Assembly: GCF_963678635.1 (NCBI RefSeq)
Contig: NC_087069.1
Location: forward strand, 36,125,959-36,189,958
Length of the DNA: 64,000 bases
Direction of reading: 5' to 3'
Source: Symsagittifera roscoffensis
Lineage: Eukaryota; Xenacoelomorpha; Acoela; Convolutidae
Below, piece after piece: positions 44,302 through 56,400 of this stretch. A program made the position numbers and the translations under genes. The notes under the pieces were generated by a model. The model did no database searches. It was given only the letters and a program-made list of their open reading frames with translations, and was not told the DNA's origin. Within the stretch, counting starts at the first letter, position 1, and the number at the start of each line of letters is the position of its first letter.

Positions 44302-45399
44302 CCCCTATGCCATTCCTGACAAGTTATAGCGAATAAAATGTCGTCATTTAAAAATCTTTAACACTGAATTAATCTAATGCTCGTGTAATTCCTTCAGGCT
44401 CAAGGAAAACTTTGCTTATGATTTGATTTAAAGATTTGAAGAATTTGAGGTAACCTCGGATATTTTTCAGTGCTACGGATTAAATATTATTCAATTAGCA
44501 CTGGAATAATCCAGGTATGATCTAAAGTATGATAGCAAAAAACCGTACGCAGAAAATTGAAGTAATCTTCTCAGTAGAATCATGTTTGAGTTTTTTGCGT
44601 CACAAAACTTTTTATAAGAGCGTTTAATCATAAGCTACGCAATTCGGTTTAATGGTTGAAAACGTTGTTTTTTTTCTTATAATATTCGTTCCTAAAAAAG
44701 TATATGATTATTGTTAACTCACCGGTGTTTTGCTGTAAGATAACCCCAATCTGGTTTGAAATATAATATCAAACTTCCCCTAATTGACTGGGAAAACTAA
44801 CAAAGGGAGAAAATCAGCGTGGTTTTCAGCTGATTAAAGTAAATTAGAACCAAACCAGACACTTTACATATTCTAAGCAGCTAATGAAGGAATATCGCAA
44901 AAAGTCTTGCTGTGCGCAGTTTATTAATTGAACCATGGCAAGATAAAAATGTTAGCCTTTTTTCCTTTTTCTCTTTTTTTCCTCCAAATTAATGGTGATT
45001 TATACCTCAAAACGGTTCGTTTTCTTTAGAAGAAACGTGTCGTTAAAAATTAATTACCCACTGGGTCACTGATTATAATATGAAGTAAGCTCTTAAACGT
45101 CAAGTTTAAATGAATTTTGATCACGTGGCGCCACTGAAAAATTGATTGAAACGTTTTTGTTTATTAAATTTTTTAAATTAAAAATTCATGATGAGCTAGC
45201 TAATTTGATAAAAATAAGCAAAATAAGGCAAAAAATATACAGATACAAATGCTTTGTTATATATGAAAATAGATAAACCAAACAGTATCATTGGAATTCA
45301 GCTAATTTTTCCCCCACATTGGAAAAAAGGGAGGATAGTTCATTGTAAAAATGTATATTTGCGCTTAACTGCTGAGTTAGTTCTTGTAAGGGGTGCTTA

Positions 45400-46096
45400 T
45401 TATTTACCAACAACCATGGCCTGGGGGAGATTGTAAAGTAAACAATAACCGAGTACTGTTTTTGTTTTGGTATCAAAGATCATACAATCAAAATTTTCCG
45501 AAACTGCTGAACCCGAAAAAAATATGGTCTGGAAATCACCGGCGTTGTTTTTGTTTTCCACTGAAAATGTGATTGATTTTTTCTCGATTTTCCCGCGAAG
45601 CCTTTTTTTGGTCTGAAACGCTCGTAAAATCCTGAAGGCAAGTTCGGAATGCTTGCGAAAATGGAGAAAAGAAATGAAATGAAAGCTAATTTTCTTTACC
45701 AAGAATGCAATAAAATCGACGCAATTGATTTTCCGAAGTGCAAAAAGAGAATCAATCTAAAGCTATAATCATGATTTCAAACAATTTTTCAGTAAGTTAT
45801 AAAATTTCAGTTCAATTTTCAAATCAGATTTGACGCAAATGTGCTTTTGTCAATTGGATCAATAGAACATATGGTTTCAGCCAAACAAAAGTGGGAAATT
45901 TCCTTTTTGTTATAAAATCATATGAAGAGAAGCAATCATTTTTGCACTGCAGTTTCAAATTGACATTAAAGATGTTTGATGTGCTCGGAATTTCAATCTG
46001 ATAAGATGTTGCTTTTAAATACAGCTTTGGAACTAATTCAGTTCTTTGGTCCTCAAAAGTTCGGTGGTTTCCAATAACAACGTTTAAAACCTTCAA
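45400..46096 (-). CDS. Low-confidence multi-exon candidate, unknown protein
   Basis: On the minus strand 46096-45824 reads KVLNVVIGNHRTFEDQRTEL through KPYVLLIQLTKAHLRQI. 45702-45400 reads MVKKISFHF...GKIEKKSITFSVENKN...YCLLYNLPQAM. Between them a stretch reading FSFCTSENQLRRFYCIL ends at a GTAAAG donor-like site (about 45704), with TTTTCGCAAG 40 nt later as a possible acceptor. The parts have balanced composition for an exon but no family is recognised, and I could not prove a continuous frame. Confidence 0.25.
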
Positions 46097-48430
46097 ATAT
46101 TGGTCAATTGCTTTTTCTTAGACAAAATCAGCAAGTTATCAATCAGTAACATTAGTTATAATTTGGTTAACATAATTTAGCGGTCGATATTTTGAAAAAG
46201 TAATGTGACGTTTGAAAATTGCCAAAGCCATTTCGTACAGTTTGAATAATTTTAAGCGCATTAAATTCGAAGATTTTATTAGATCCTACAAGCAGGGGCG
46301 GATATAGCAACTTCTCGATGTAGGATTTTCGAAACATTTTTGGGGTTTTATGCACTAAACGGCCCAAAATCAGTATTTCTACATCTTTCTTGAACTCTAA
46401 ATATTATGGTTGAATCTGATAATTCCAAGCAGCTAAAATTATTGGCAAAAAATGAATAAAATTATGACACTTTAATTGAAGTCATTTTACGAAGTAAAGT
46501 CATTTTACGAAGTTTTCTCGATCCGAGCAAAATTATCCATGTTACTTGAAAAAAGATTTGGACAAAGTCTAACATTTTGGTAATTTCGGCTAATATTCTT
46601 AAGTTTTGATTGCAACTGCTGCAAGTTTTGATTGAATGGCCTGAACAGGTTTTGCATTTATGCATGTTACTTTACATAGCGTACTCCAACCTTCAATTTT
46701 TTGTTCTACTAATTTGAAAAATCGGGAGGAACTTTGTATTTGGGTGCGTTTTAGTTTTTTTTTAGTTTTCCACGCAAAATCAGGTATGCCTCAAATAATC
46801 ATCGGACTGGATTCAGTGATATACCATATTAAAGCCCTTTCAGTCGTGATTGGAACCACATTAAATATTTTCTTTTCTCCCAATTTTCTTTTCTTCCAAT
46901 TTTTTTTTCACAGTGTCGAGAAAAACCGGTTTGAAATTTATAACTTTAGGTCTAATTTCGAGCTAATAATGTGAACGGGTACGCTTGCAATAGCTTATTT
47001 AAGCGTAATTTTAGAGGTGAAAACTTAATTTTATTCAAACAAAGATAGTTTTTGGATTTCTAGCGCATTTTTTGGAATCAAAAACTTGAAAGTTCAAAAC
47101 ATTTCAAAAAAAAAAATTGGAAAAAAAATTTTGAAATTTTTCAAGATTTTTTTTCTGGTCATTTTCTTCAAAAACTGTTTTCCATTTGACCGATTTTATA
47201 TTATGACTCATAAATTTGCCTAAATTCATTTTCTTAGTTCAGGTCTTTTTATCACAACATGCAGAAAAAAACAACATGCATTTGAAAAAACTTTTCTTTT
47301 ATTTTTCTAAGACTGTGGTCGGAATCTTTTGTGCTACTTGCACAGTAACCGGCTATCCTTGTTTTTAATATCGTTCATCGAGTTTAAATTAATTTAAAAT
47401 TTTTCTCATGTTCATTATGAACGGACTCTTTGATGACAAAGGGGTCGATTCCCGCCGATTTACCCAAATGGAAAATTAACTACCAAGCAAAATTCTTATA
47501 AATTATCACCACAAAAGTTCTTGAAATAAATACACATTTCAAGAAATTATATTTCGGTTCGTTTTACAAAATTTGGTTGGTAAAAAGTCTTACATTTAGA
47601 TAATCTCTTGTTCAGTATCGTCCTATTTCAATTTTTTCCAAATTTTTTTTTTTGTCAAAATTTTGCAAAGATTGCAAGAAAGATTGCAAAAAACCTTATG
47701 CAATTCTCTGTTTGAGCTAAAAAGTAAAATGCAAAAAACACGTTAAAACTCGTTAAAACTCTCCAAAATTTACCTTCAGATCCCTTCGTCTCTACCCCAC
47801 ATTCAACCCCTCACCATCTGTCCACACAATTGACGCCGAACCGCCAATCCTTCCCATGTTTACCAATCTAGCCACAGCACTAGATGTTGGAGGTGAAGTA
47901 GGGGGTCTTTGGAGGACCCTATAATTAGATATACGTTATTTATTTCCAGTACAACGTGCAGCATATTGGGATAGAGTACATAATGTCTAAATTAGTAAAA
48001 TAGGCAAAAGGTTTTGGTTTGTGTAGCATGGTAAAAAAAGTTTATGGAAACGTTTTTTGTAGTACTTGTGTAGAAAACAAAGCTTTTTGATAATGTTTTT
48101 TTTTGGGCAAGTGGCCTCTAATTGGCTGAATATCTATGATGTATTTTGCGAAGATAGTGACGTGATTTTGTAGTATAAAGATAAATGATTCATGGTAAGC
48201 GAACGATAAGCATTTTTGTGGTTTTTGCATAGGAAATGATTTTCTCAATTTGTTCTCACAAAAGATAAGTTGCGGAATTTGATGTTATTCCATTATTAAA
48301 TTGTCTATAGTCTTGCGTCGATTATTAAAATCTTGCTGCCATAAACTGCAATTATGCTCAACACTACTGTAACTTCAAAAAATCCGTTTTTTTTGAGAAA
48401 GAAAAATGAAATTACAAAGATCAAGTATAT
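46097..48430. other. Gene-free, with scraps of two repeat families
   Basis: GCAGGGGCGGATATAGCAAC at 46292 is a MITE-family terminus without its partner. 46780-46950 is a diverged relative of the 601-bp repeat at 28198. 47320-47350 (CTTTTGTGCTACTTGCACAG) resembles 31880-31900 in the 2.7-kb unit. No genes recognised. Confidence 0.4.
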
Positions 48431-48839
48431 AACTCACAGCCTCGTATGAAAAGCTTACTGCTAGAAACCATCATCACAGATAACAAACGGCAATTTTACA
48501 CAAAACAACATATAGCAACCGAAACATGGACAACAGGATTTTTTTCAAGGTTTTTCGGCAGATTTGAAAAAGAAAAAGAAGAAACACTGAAAAAAATTGC
48601 GTAAAATCCATGCAAACTATCAAATTTTTGTTATAAAAAATTAAAAAGGTTTATTCCTCTTGTTCCAACCAAAAAACGACAAATAAAAAAAACTATCCTA
48701 TCAAACAATAATCACCCAATGTTCTCCTCAATCATTGCTTGGAGCTTAAATGATAATTGGAAAAGAATTTTTAGTAACTCAGGAATTTTATCAGCAGCAT
48801 TTGATCCCCTTTAACCAAATGATTGAGTTAAATGATTGA

Positions 48840-49200
48840 CTTATGAAACCAAAAATAACCTACAGCTATAAAGGTGCAGTCGTCAAACACTCTCAAAACA
48901 ATCTCGTTAAGCTGTCATAGTTTATCAAAACCGGTATCACTCCTGTCTGCAGAAGTTTCGTGGGAACTCATCTACACAGAAGTCATGGTCTACCTTTTCT
49001 GGAGAACCGGAAGCAAAGAAAGTTCCAGAAGTATCACTTCGAATAGTTGTTCTTATGATAGACGGAAAAACATTTCACAATTTTTTCTCTGTGTACTGGA
49101 GGAGGCAATTGCTCACCTGTTTCCTCAAGAATCGTCAAGACAAAATAAAAAACAAAGTATCCTCAATCACATCTACAAAAAAATAGGACTTTTTTGTTAA
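48840..49200 (+). pseudogene. Unidentified element-derived coding remnant
   Basis: One frame reads SYKGAVVKHSQNNLVKLS, a stop, then FIKTGITPVCRSFVGTHLHR and PFLENRKQRKFQKYHFE before further stops. An overlapping frame gives 108 codons (48874-49200). The first looks more protein-like, but I cannot identify it. Its 3' part is repeated at 50566 because the tandem duplication starts inside it. Confidence 0.3.
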
Positions 49201-51955
49201 ATTGCGTAGCTTTAACTGCTGCGACAAATGGATGACAATTACATTGCATTTCTACAGAAACAATTGCGCTTCCTCCACGAAAAAGATTTACACATTTTTG
49301 ACACAGAGGCGAAGTTGCACTTCGCATACACAAGCAAAAATTTGACCGATAACGATACTGGGAAAAACTGAATGAGTAAGACTTTGAGTCTAAAAAGTTT
49401 CTTAAATGATGCACGCCAATTATTAGTCTATATGATTGCTAAGTGACGCAAGCCAACTATGACGCATTAGCAGTACCAGTCAATTAAAACAAAAAACAAA
49501 AATATTGACTAACATGTCTCAATTTATAGAGCGGACGAGTACACGAAATTTTTTTAAACTAGTATACGAAAAAGTTCATTAAAAAACATCAAAACCTGCG
49601 CAGGTTCGAAACCCTCTTATTGTGTCGTTTGTCTCTGTACCTACCTCTACGCTACAGATCCATGATACTTTGAAGCTATGTGCTATTTGTAATATAATAG
49701 ACTGTGTTAATATCCTCAGCATTGACTGTACTTAAAACCTGGGTCAAAATGAACACTTTTAAACTGAACACATTTTGTCGCAACAATTGTATCGCAACAA
49801 TATTTGCGACTTAGGTTGAAAAAAAATTTCATACTATAACACAAGCTATGCATGTGTAATAATCGATTGGGTTATTGAGAGAAACACACAACAGTCGAAT
49901 TTGCGTTCTTTTCAGTTGCTATTTTGTTTTTCAATCCACTATTAATAACATCTTACTCTAAGCACTGGTTATGACGCGTTGAAATAACAACAATACCAGC
50001 TATTTTCTCCATAAAATTATGAGGTACATGTCCTCCTTTCAGATTACAACATAAAAGCTGAAGGTTAGTTACAGCACTAAAATGGGTTTTTGCAAAAAAA
50101 ACGAACATTCAACAATTATATGGCTTACCTTTCAGCTATCCGATAAGATTTTAAACAATGAGTCTAGCCCGAGTGAGTTTTATTCGAACTTAAGCATTAA
50201 TTGACACAATAAATTTACGCAAATTTTTTTTAATTCTTTTGAAATCTTGAAAAATTACTTCTTTGATTTATTGGAATTCACAAGTAAGATGAATTTTACA
50301 AAAATATAAGCCAACACTGCGATCCACCTCAATTTTCATCTCAAAACTACTTTCATCTAAAAAATTAACAAAAAAAACTTCGAGATACTAAGATGAAAAA
50401 CTTTATTTTCAAAAGCAGAGGATCATCAAAAACCTCCGGAACCTGAATACCAATTTGTTAAGACTCCGTACAGAAGAAGTCTATCTCAATTTGAAATATA
50501 TTTTTTTCGGTCATAAACTTTATTGCAAGACTGACTTTTTTTGAACAAATTTGTTTTGAAAGTAGATCACTTCGAATAGTTGTTCTTATGATAGACGGAA
50601 AAATTTTTCACAATTTTTCCTCCGTGTGCTGGAGGAAGCAATTGCTCAGCTGTCTCCTCACTAATCGTCAAGACAAAATAAAAAATAAAGTTTCCTCAAC
50701 CACTTCTACAACAAATAGGATTTTTTTGTTAAATTGCCTGGCTTTAACAGCTGCAACAAACAAGCAAAAAAAATGACCGATAACGATACTGGGAAAAAAT
50801 GAATGACTTTAGTCTTATTTTCTTAAATGACGCACGCCAATTATTATTCTATATGATTGTTAAATGACGCAAGCCAACTATGACGCATTAGCAGTACCAG
50901 TCAGTTTAAACAAAAAAGAAATTTACCGACTAACAAGCCTCAATTTATAGAGCGAAAGAGTACACGAAAGTTTTTTAAACTAGTATACAAAAAAGTTTAT
51001 TAAAAACATCAAAACCTGCGCAGGTTCGAAACCCTCTTATTGTGTCGTTTGTCTCTGTACCTACCTCTACGCTACAGATCCATGATACTTTGAAGCTATG
51101 TGCTATTTGTAATATAATAGACTGTGTTAATATCCTCAGCATTGGTTGTACTTAATAGCTGGATCAAAATGAACACTTTCAAATTGAACACATTTTGTCG
51201 CAACAATATATCGCAACAATATTTGCGACTTAGGTTGAAAAAAAAATTCACACTATAACACAAGCTATGCATGTGTAAAAATTGATTGGGTTTTTGAGAG
51301 AAACACGCAACAGTCGAACTTGCGTTCTTTTCAGTTGCTATTTTGTTTTTCAATCCACTATTAAAAATATCTTACTCTAAACACTGGTTATGAAGCGTTG
51401 AAAAAACAACAATACACGCAAATTTCTCCTTAAATTTGTGAGGTACATATCCTCTTTTCAGATTACAACATAAGAGCTGAAGGTAGTTACAGCTACTAAA
51501 ATGAGTTTGTGCGAAAAACGAACATTCAACAATTATATGGCTTAACTTTCAGCTATCCGATAAGATTTTAAACAACGAACTTTAGCATTATTTGACACAA
51601 TAATTTTTCGCAAACTCTTTGTAATTCTTTTGAAATCTTGAAAAATTAAATCTTTGATTTATTGAAGTTCAAAACTAAGATGTGTTTCACAAAAATATAA
51701 GCCAAGACTGCGATCCATCTCAACTTTAATTTCAAAACAACTTTCATTTAAAAAATTAACAAGAAAAACTTCGATTTTGTAAGATGAAAAACTTTATTTT
51801 CAAAACCAGAGTTTCATCAAAAATCTCCGGAACCTAAATACCAATTTGTTAAGACTCTGTACAGAAGAAGGCTATCTCAATTTGAAATATATTTTTGCGG
51901 TCATAATTGTTATTGCAAGAGTGACTTTTTTGAACTACTTTGTTTTGAAACTAGA
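49033..51955. repeat. Tandem duplication, unit 1.53 kb
   Basis: Unit 1 is 49033-50565 and unit 2 is 50566-51955. Both start ATCACTTCGAATAGTTG and end GTTTTGAAA with CTAGA or GTAGA, about 90% identical. Unit 2 lacks about 130 bp corresponding to 49220-49350. Both units carry CCTGCGCAGGTTCGAAACCC (49603 and 51016 region) with a 10-bp palindrome and a B-box-like GGTTCGAAACC. Confidence 0.9.
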
Positions 51956-52024
51956 TCTAATTTTTCTAAACCTACTCAAAGAAAAAGATTGAGTGGATGA
52001 TGATATGATAAAAAAACATAAATA

Positions 52025-52442
52025 CAGGGGCGGATCTAAGATTTTCTTGAGGGAGGGGGGCGGGTTTTGAAAAAACTTCGAAAATTTTGTCGACTTTTTT
52101 TTGGGTCGACCAAATTGATTTTCTGAGCTCTCCCAAAGCACCAAAAAGACTTTGTTTTGACCAAAATTCTGCGCCGCAGGTAAAGTTTTAAAAAAACAGG
52201 CCAATAAAAGCGTTTTTAGGCATTTTTTGGAAACATTTTACCAAAAAATCGCGTTTTTTCGGCGCGCGTCCCCCCTCAAAATAAGCATACCAAAAATGGA
52301 GAACTCCAAAAATGGAGATCTCAAAATAGTACAAAGGGGGACCCTTTGGGTCGGCCGGGTGTCGAATTCCTCAAGGGAGGGAAGGGGGCGCCCGAACCCC
52401 CCCTCCCCCCCCCCCCCCCCCCTAAATGCTAAATCGCCCCTG
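52025..52442 (+). mobile_element. hAT-like MITE with perfect 8-bp target-site duplication
   Basis: 418 bp from CAGGGGCGGATCTAAG to AAATCGCCCCTG, flanked by CATAAATA on both sides (52017-52024 and 52443-52450). Same family as the element at 7641: GTCGACTTTTTTTTGGGTCG, GAGCTCTCCCAAAGCACC and GGCGCGCG motifs, and a C-run of about 18 near the right end. No coding capacity. Confidence 0.9.
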
Positions 52443-52450
52443 CATAAATA

Positions 52451-52761
52451 CATCTGTGTTTTTGTTCAAAATGTTAACTTTGTTTGCCAGTCAGAAAGAA
52501 ATAGCTGAATCTTGCTACACTTTTTATAAATTTTGTTTTTTTTTTCTCCTCGAATAGTTTGAAAGTATTACCAAAATTATTCCTTATTTCGTTCTTGGAA
52601 GTCATTGAGACAATTCAAAAGTCCCCTGTTATAAAATTGTATGTTTTTTTCGATAAGGTCTGCCTTTTAACGAAACGGTGAAATCGAATGCGAAGTCTGC
52701 AGCAAAGAGTATACGGGAAAAAAGCTGCTAAACATCCAAAGCGGTATAATTAGAAGTATAA
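52451..52761. other. Gene-free stretch
   Basis: AT-rich; nothing recognised between the MITE and the hairpin-ended element. Confidence 0.4.
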
Positions 52762-53245
52762 CAAGACTGCTCGTATCAGGGCGAAGCCCTGAATGTTCCT
52801 ACAGCCTTTTAAGGTTTTATGGAGCAGTAGTAACATCAAAAAAATTAAATGTAATTAAATAAAATTTGAAATTTTTTTAATGAAAATCATCCCCCCACAC
52901 GCCATATAAAGTACAAAAGGATAGATTTTGCTCCTTGTAACAAATCAATTATGGCAAATAAGATTTTTTCAGCCAATTTGGAACAATTTTTAATAGAGCG
53001 AAATATATCGTGCGTTAATTGTCCCAAATTGGCCAAAATAGCAAACTTTAAACCCCAATAACTTTACGAAAAATGATCACAGGTGTAATATCTTTTCAAA
53101 CTTGAGCTCAGGACAACAATAGCTTTCGAATGATATAAAAAAATTCCGTCAAAAATGGCTAGTTAAAAAGTCGAAATTTGTCTGAAGAAAAAAAAGCCCA
53201 CCCCGAGCACAAATATTCCGTTACTTTCGTATCGAAAGTCGGAAC
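52762..53245 (-). mobile_element. Hairpin-ended element, copy G
   Basis: 484 bp in reverse orientation. CAAGACTGCTCGTATCAGGG with an intact CAGGGCGAAGCCCTG hairpin at the left, ACTTTCGTATCGAAAGT (one mismatch off a perfect stem) and CGGAAC at the right. The body is very close to copies A and B although more than 17 kb away, so the family spread fairly recently. Confidence 0.75.
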
Positions 53246-53444
53246 AAAAAATACATAATTGTAACTTCATGTTCAAGAAGAAATAAGATACGAATCATCA
53301 ATATGCGGAGAAGCTCGCATTTTCAAATTCCAAGCAGTTGGCGGATTTGAACAGAATTGTGATGGAGGAAAGGGAATATGGATCAAAGCTGAAAGAGTAA
53401 TGAAATCCATATCGGCTTTCCCTACCGAATACGGACATACCAAA

Positions 53445-56400
53445 AAATAGGAGACACAAGGTATTTCACTTTGGATTTGTCAATTTAATTTTAAAAATAA
53501 TCAACGAGACACTCGGTGAAACTTTGAAAAAGGTAGATTTCGCGGCAGAAATCGTAATGTTTTCGGGTTTGATGAAAAATTGACACTTCTGTTTATTGAA
53601 ACAATACTTTGGAATCATTTTAATCATTGTGTATAAGTGTACACGTAATAACGATCTGAGGAAAAATTGAACAACTAGACCAAAATTTCCAAGAACACGA
53701 GAACACATAGATCAGATTCGATTTACTAATTAGCAAAAATAAAAATCGTTACTTATTTGCAGTGGGTTGTCGGAACTTTTTTGCGTGAACAATTACCAAG
53801 TAACGGAAGTCTTATTCGCCTGTCATCAAACAAAGAATCTTACAAAGAATTCTGCAGTCTATTTTCTGTCTATTGTCAATAAACATAACTGGAAACAAAA
53901 ATCTCGATTCCCAAACTTCCAGACATTTTTTAAAAAGTTTTACCCTATGTCGAAAAAAAATAGTGCAAAAACAAAATCTTTATTTCAGATTTCGATTATT
54001 AGGAAGAAAAGTACGTGGAAAAATTCACCGGAAAAAAAGATAGATTCGAAAAACTGTCAATTTGCTAGGGATCAGTAGTCATGTCTTTCAGACGGTTTCT
54101 TCAGGTGTTCTATGTGTTTCGGCTGTGACAATTTCTTCAAATGAGCAAAATTTCATGCAAGATTCTGTTGAGACTTTTTTCTAAAGAAAGTATATGCACT
54201 CCACTCATCTTTCAACAACTAAATGAAATCGTCCAGTTTTGGAAGGCTACTAACTCCTCAAAAACTTAGCAGCCTTCAAAAAACTAGCATTCCTAAGGAT
54301 AAACTCAAAATTACAAAAATAAGAGCGAAGTTAACGGTTTGATTTAAAAAAAAATGGTTCCATTTTTTCCAAGTTTGCACAATTTCTGGGTACAATGTTT
54401 GGAGCAATAATTCTGGCTTCTTTCCTATAACCTAAAATTACTAAAGGGTAAGGTTTTTTCCTTGCAAGTAAGTTGACACACAGACATGCTTGATTTTCCA
54501 AAATGGTCCCCCTATGACGCGTTTTTCAGTAAAAAGTAAAAAAAACAATCTTTTAGATAAATTCCACTGAACAAGTAAAAAAAAGAAGAGTTGTTTTCAT
54601 GGGAAACAAGCACTAGAAAAGCTTGCAATCAAGACGTGTACTTTATCATGATGTGGTAATTAGAGTCATTTGAACAATACTACCTGTATGTGACAAAAAA
54701 CGCATTGCCTGTAATCATAATTTTTCTGCAAGAATACAACAATAAAGTTGTTGTTGTAGCAGAGGAAACAAAAAAAATCCTCTTTAAACACAACACACAA
54801 ATGAAGCGATACACAAAATTTAAGCGGAAAAACACGAGAAGACATTAGTTGTTTACCTTCTTTGGTTTTACCTCAAATAGTTTTTGTTATTGAAACTTTA
54901 ATTTTAACTCAATCATAGCTTTAATACAGCTTCTCCGACAAACTGAAGTTTTGAAGAATTGAAGATGGACACATAATTGTTCTACATAGCTCTTGCTGGG
55001 GAAAATCTCTTTGTTGTTGAGAATATTGGAATCAGTTAGACAAAAAAGCGATATGGAAAATCAAACTGAGGGAAATTGACTGCAGAGAATGTTTCAAAGC
55101 AAATACAAAGTCCATTTTCTTTCGAACGTGTTGCAATGCCCAAAAAACGCTCTGAAAGGGAATCTGATTTTATAAGAACAAATTGGGTACACAGAGTTGC
55201 TAAATGCACTTGGTAATTTCATTGCCGCAATGAAAACGAGTCAGATATATTAAATTTGAATGGAAAAGTATTAAGGAAATGAGTTCTAAGAAATTTTGTG
55301 ACGGACATTTGGAAAAGTTTCTGATAATACGCGATGAAGCTGTCAATCTACTATCCTATTTTTGTTATACACTACTATGAGGTAAATGGTAAATATTTTT
55401 ATCTCAAAAATGTTCTCCAAATCTTGACTTTTTGTAAATTATCTGCAGGCTACAGACAGTTGTTAATAAATAAAACAAAATATAACTGAGAATTCAAAAA
55501 AAATCTTCTTATATGTTCCGAAAAAAAAAGTAAAAAAACGATCAGTATCTACGCAAACGACAAAACTTCTCACCATTGTTTTATCATGAACCAAGACTAT
55601 TGGTTGATAATCCCAAGAACAGGTGCTCGATTTTGATTTCCATTTCGAAAGTCGACCAAGTGAAGTTTTGCTACTGAAATTATGCGGTCTGAAGCTTTTT
55701 TTTCGCACAAAGTCAAAACAAGCCCAATTGGGTCAAAAAATTCAACGCATAGATCGAGCACATTCGAAACGTACCTAATTTTGGTCGAAAAAATCTCTTA
55801 AAGACCTTTGTCAGAAAGTTGCAACCAGTAACCATCAGTTGAAAAGGTTTGGTCAACGCAACACTAGAAGTCTCGGAGGGAAACTATCAATTTTTAAATG
55901 TAACGTTTCCTCCCGCAAGACAAAAACTAATTCTACCGCAATTTTTTCAGTATTCAGATTCACTTTTCAATCCCTTTTTGCAAACGTTTAGCAAAACTGA
56001 AAGAGTTAGTTTCAAAAAAAATTAATGAAAAAAAGTTCGCATTTCATTGACTTTTGTAGCCTATTTTCTGACGAGCATCGTCACAGGAGACATACGGTAT
56101 TTCATTTTTAATTTTTCAATTAAAATTTAAAACTAATCAACGAGAAATTTAGCGAAACTGTAAAAAATTAGAAACCGCTGAAGAAATCAAGATTTTTTCG
56201 GTTTTGAAGAAAATTGACACTTCTATGTTTTTTGAAATTACTTTGGAACGTTTTTATTCATTGTGTAAAACCGTAGACGTAATTACCATATCAGGAAAAG
56301 TTTTAACAACTAAACCAATATACTCAATAACACGAGACCATATAGAGAGGGTTCAAATTACTAATTTGCAAGAAAAAACTGTACAAAGTTGCAATTGGTT

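Noticed and set aside
49600-49625. tRNA gene at the GGTTCGAAACC motif
   Set aside because: No A-box at the right distance, no paired T-stem and no acceptor stem; only the B-box-like string is present.
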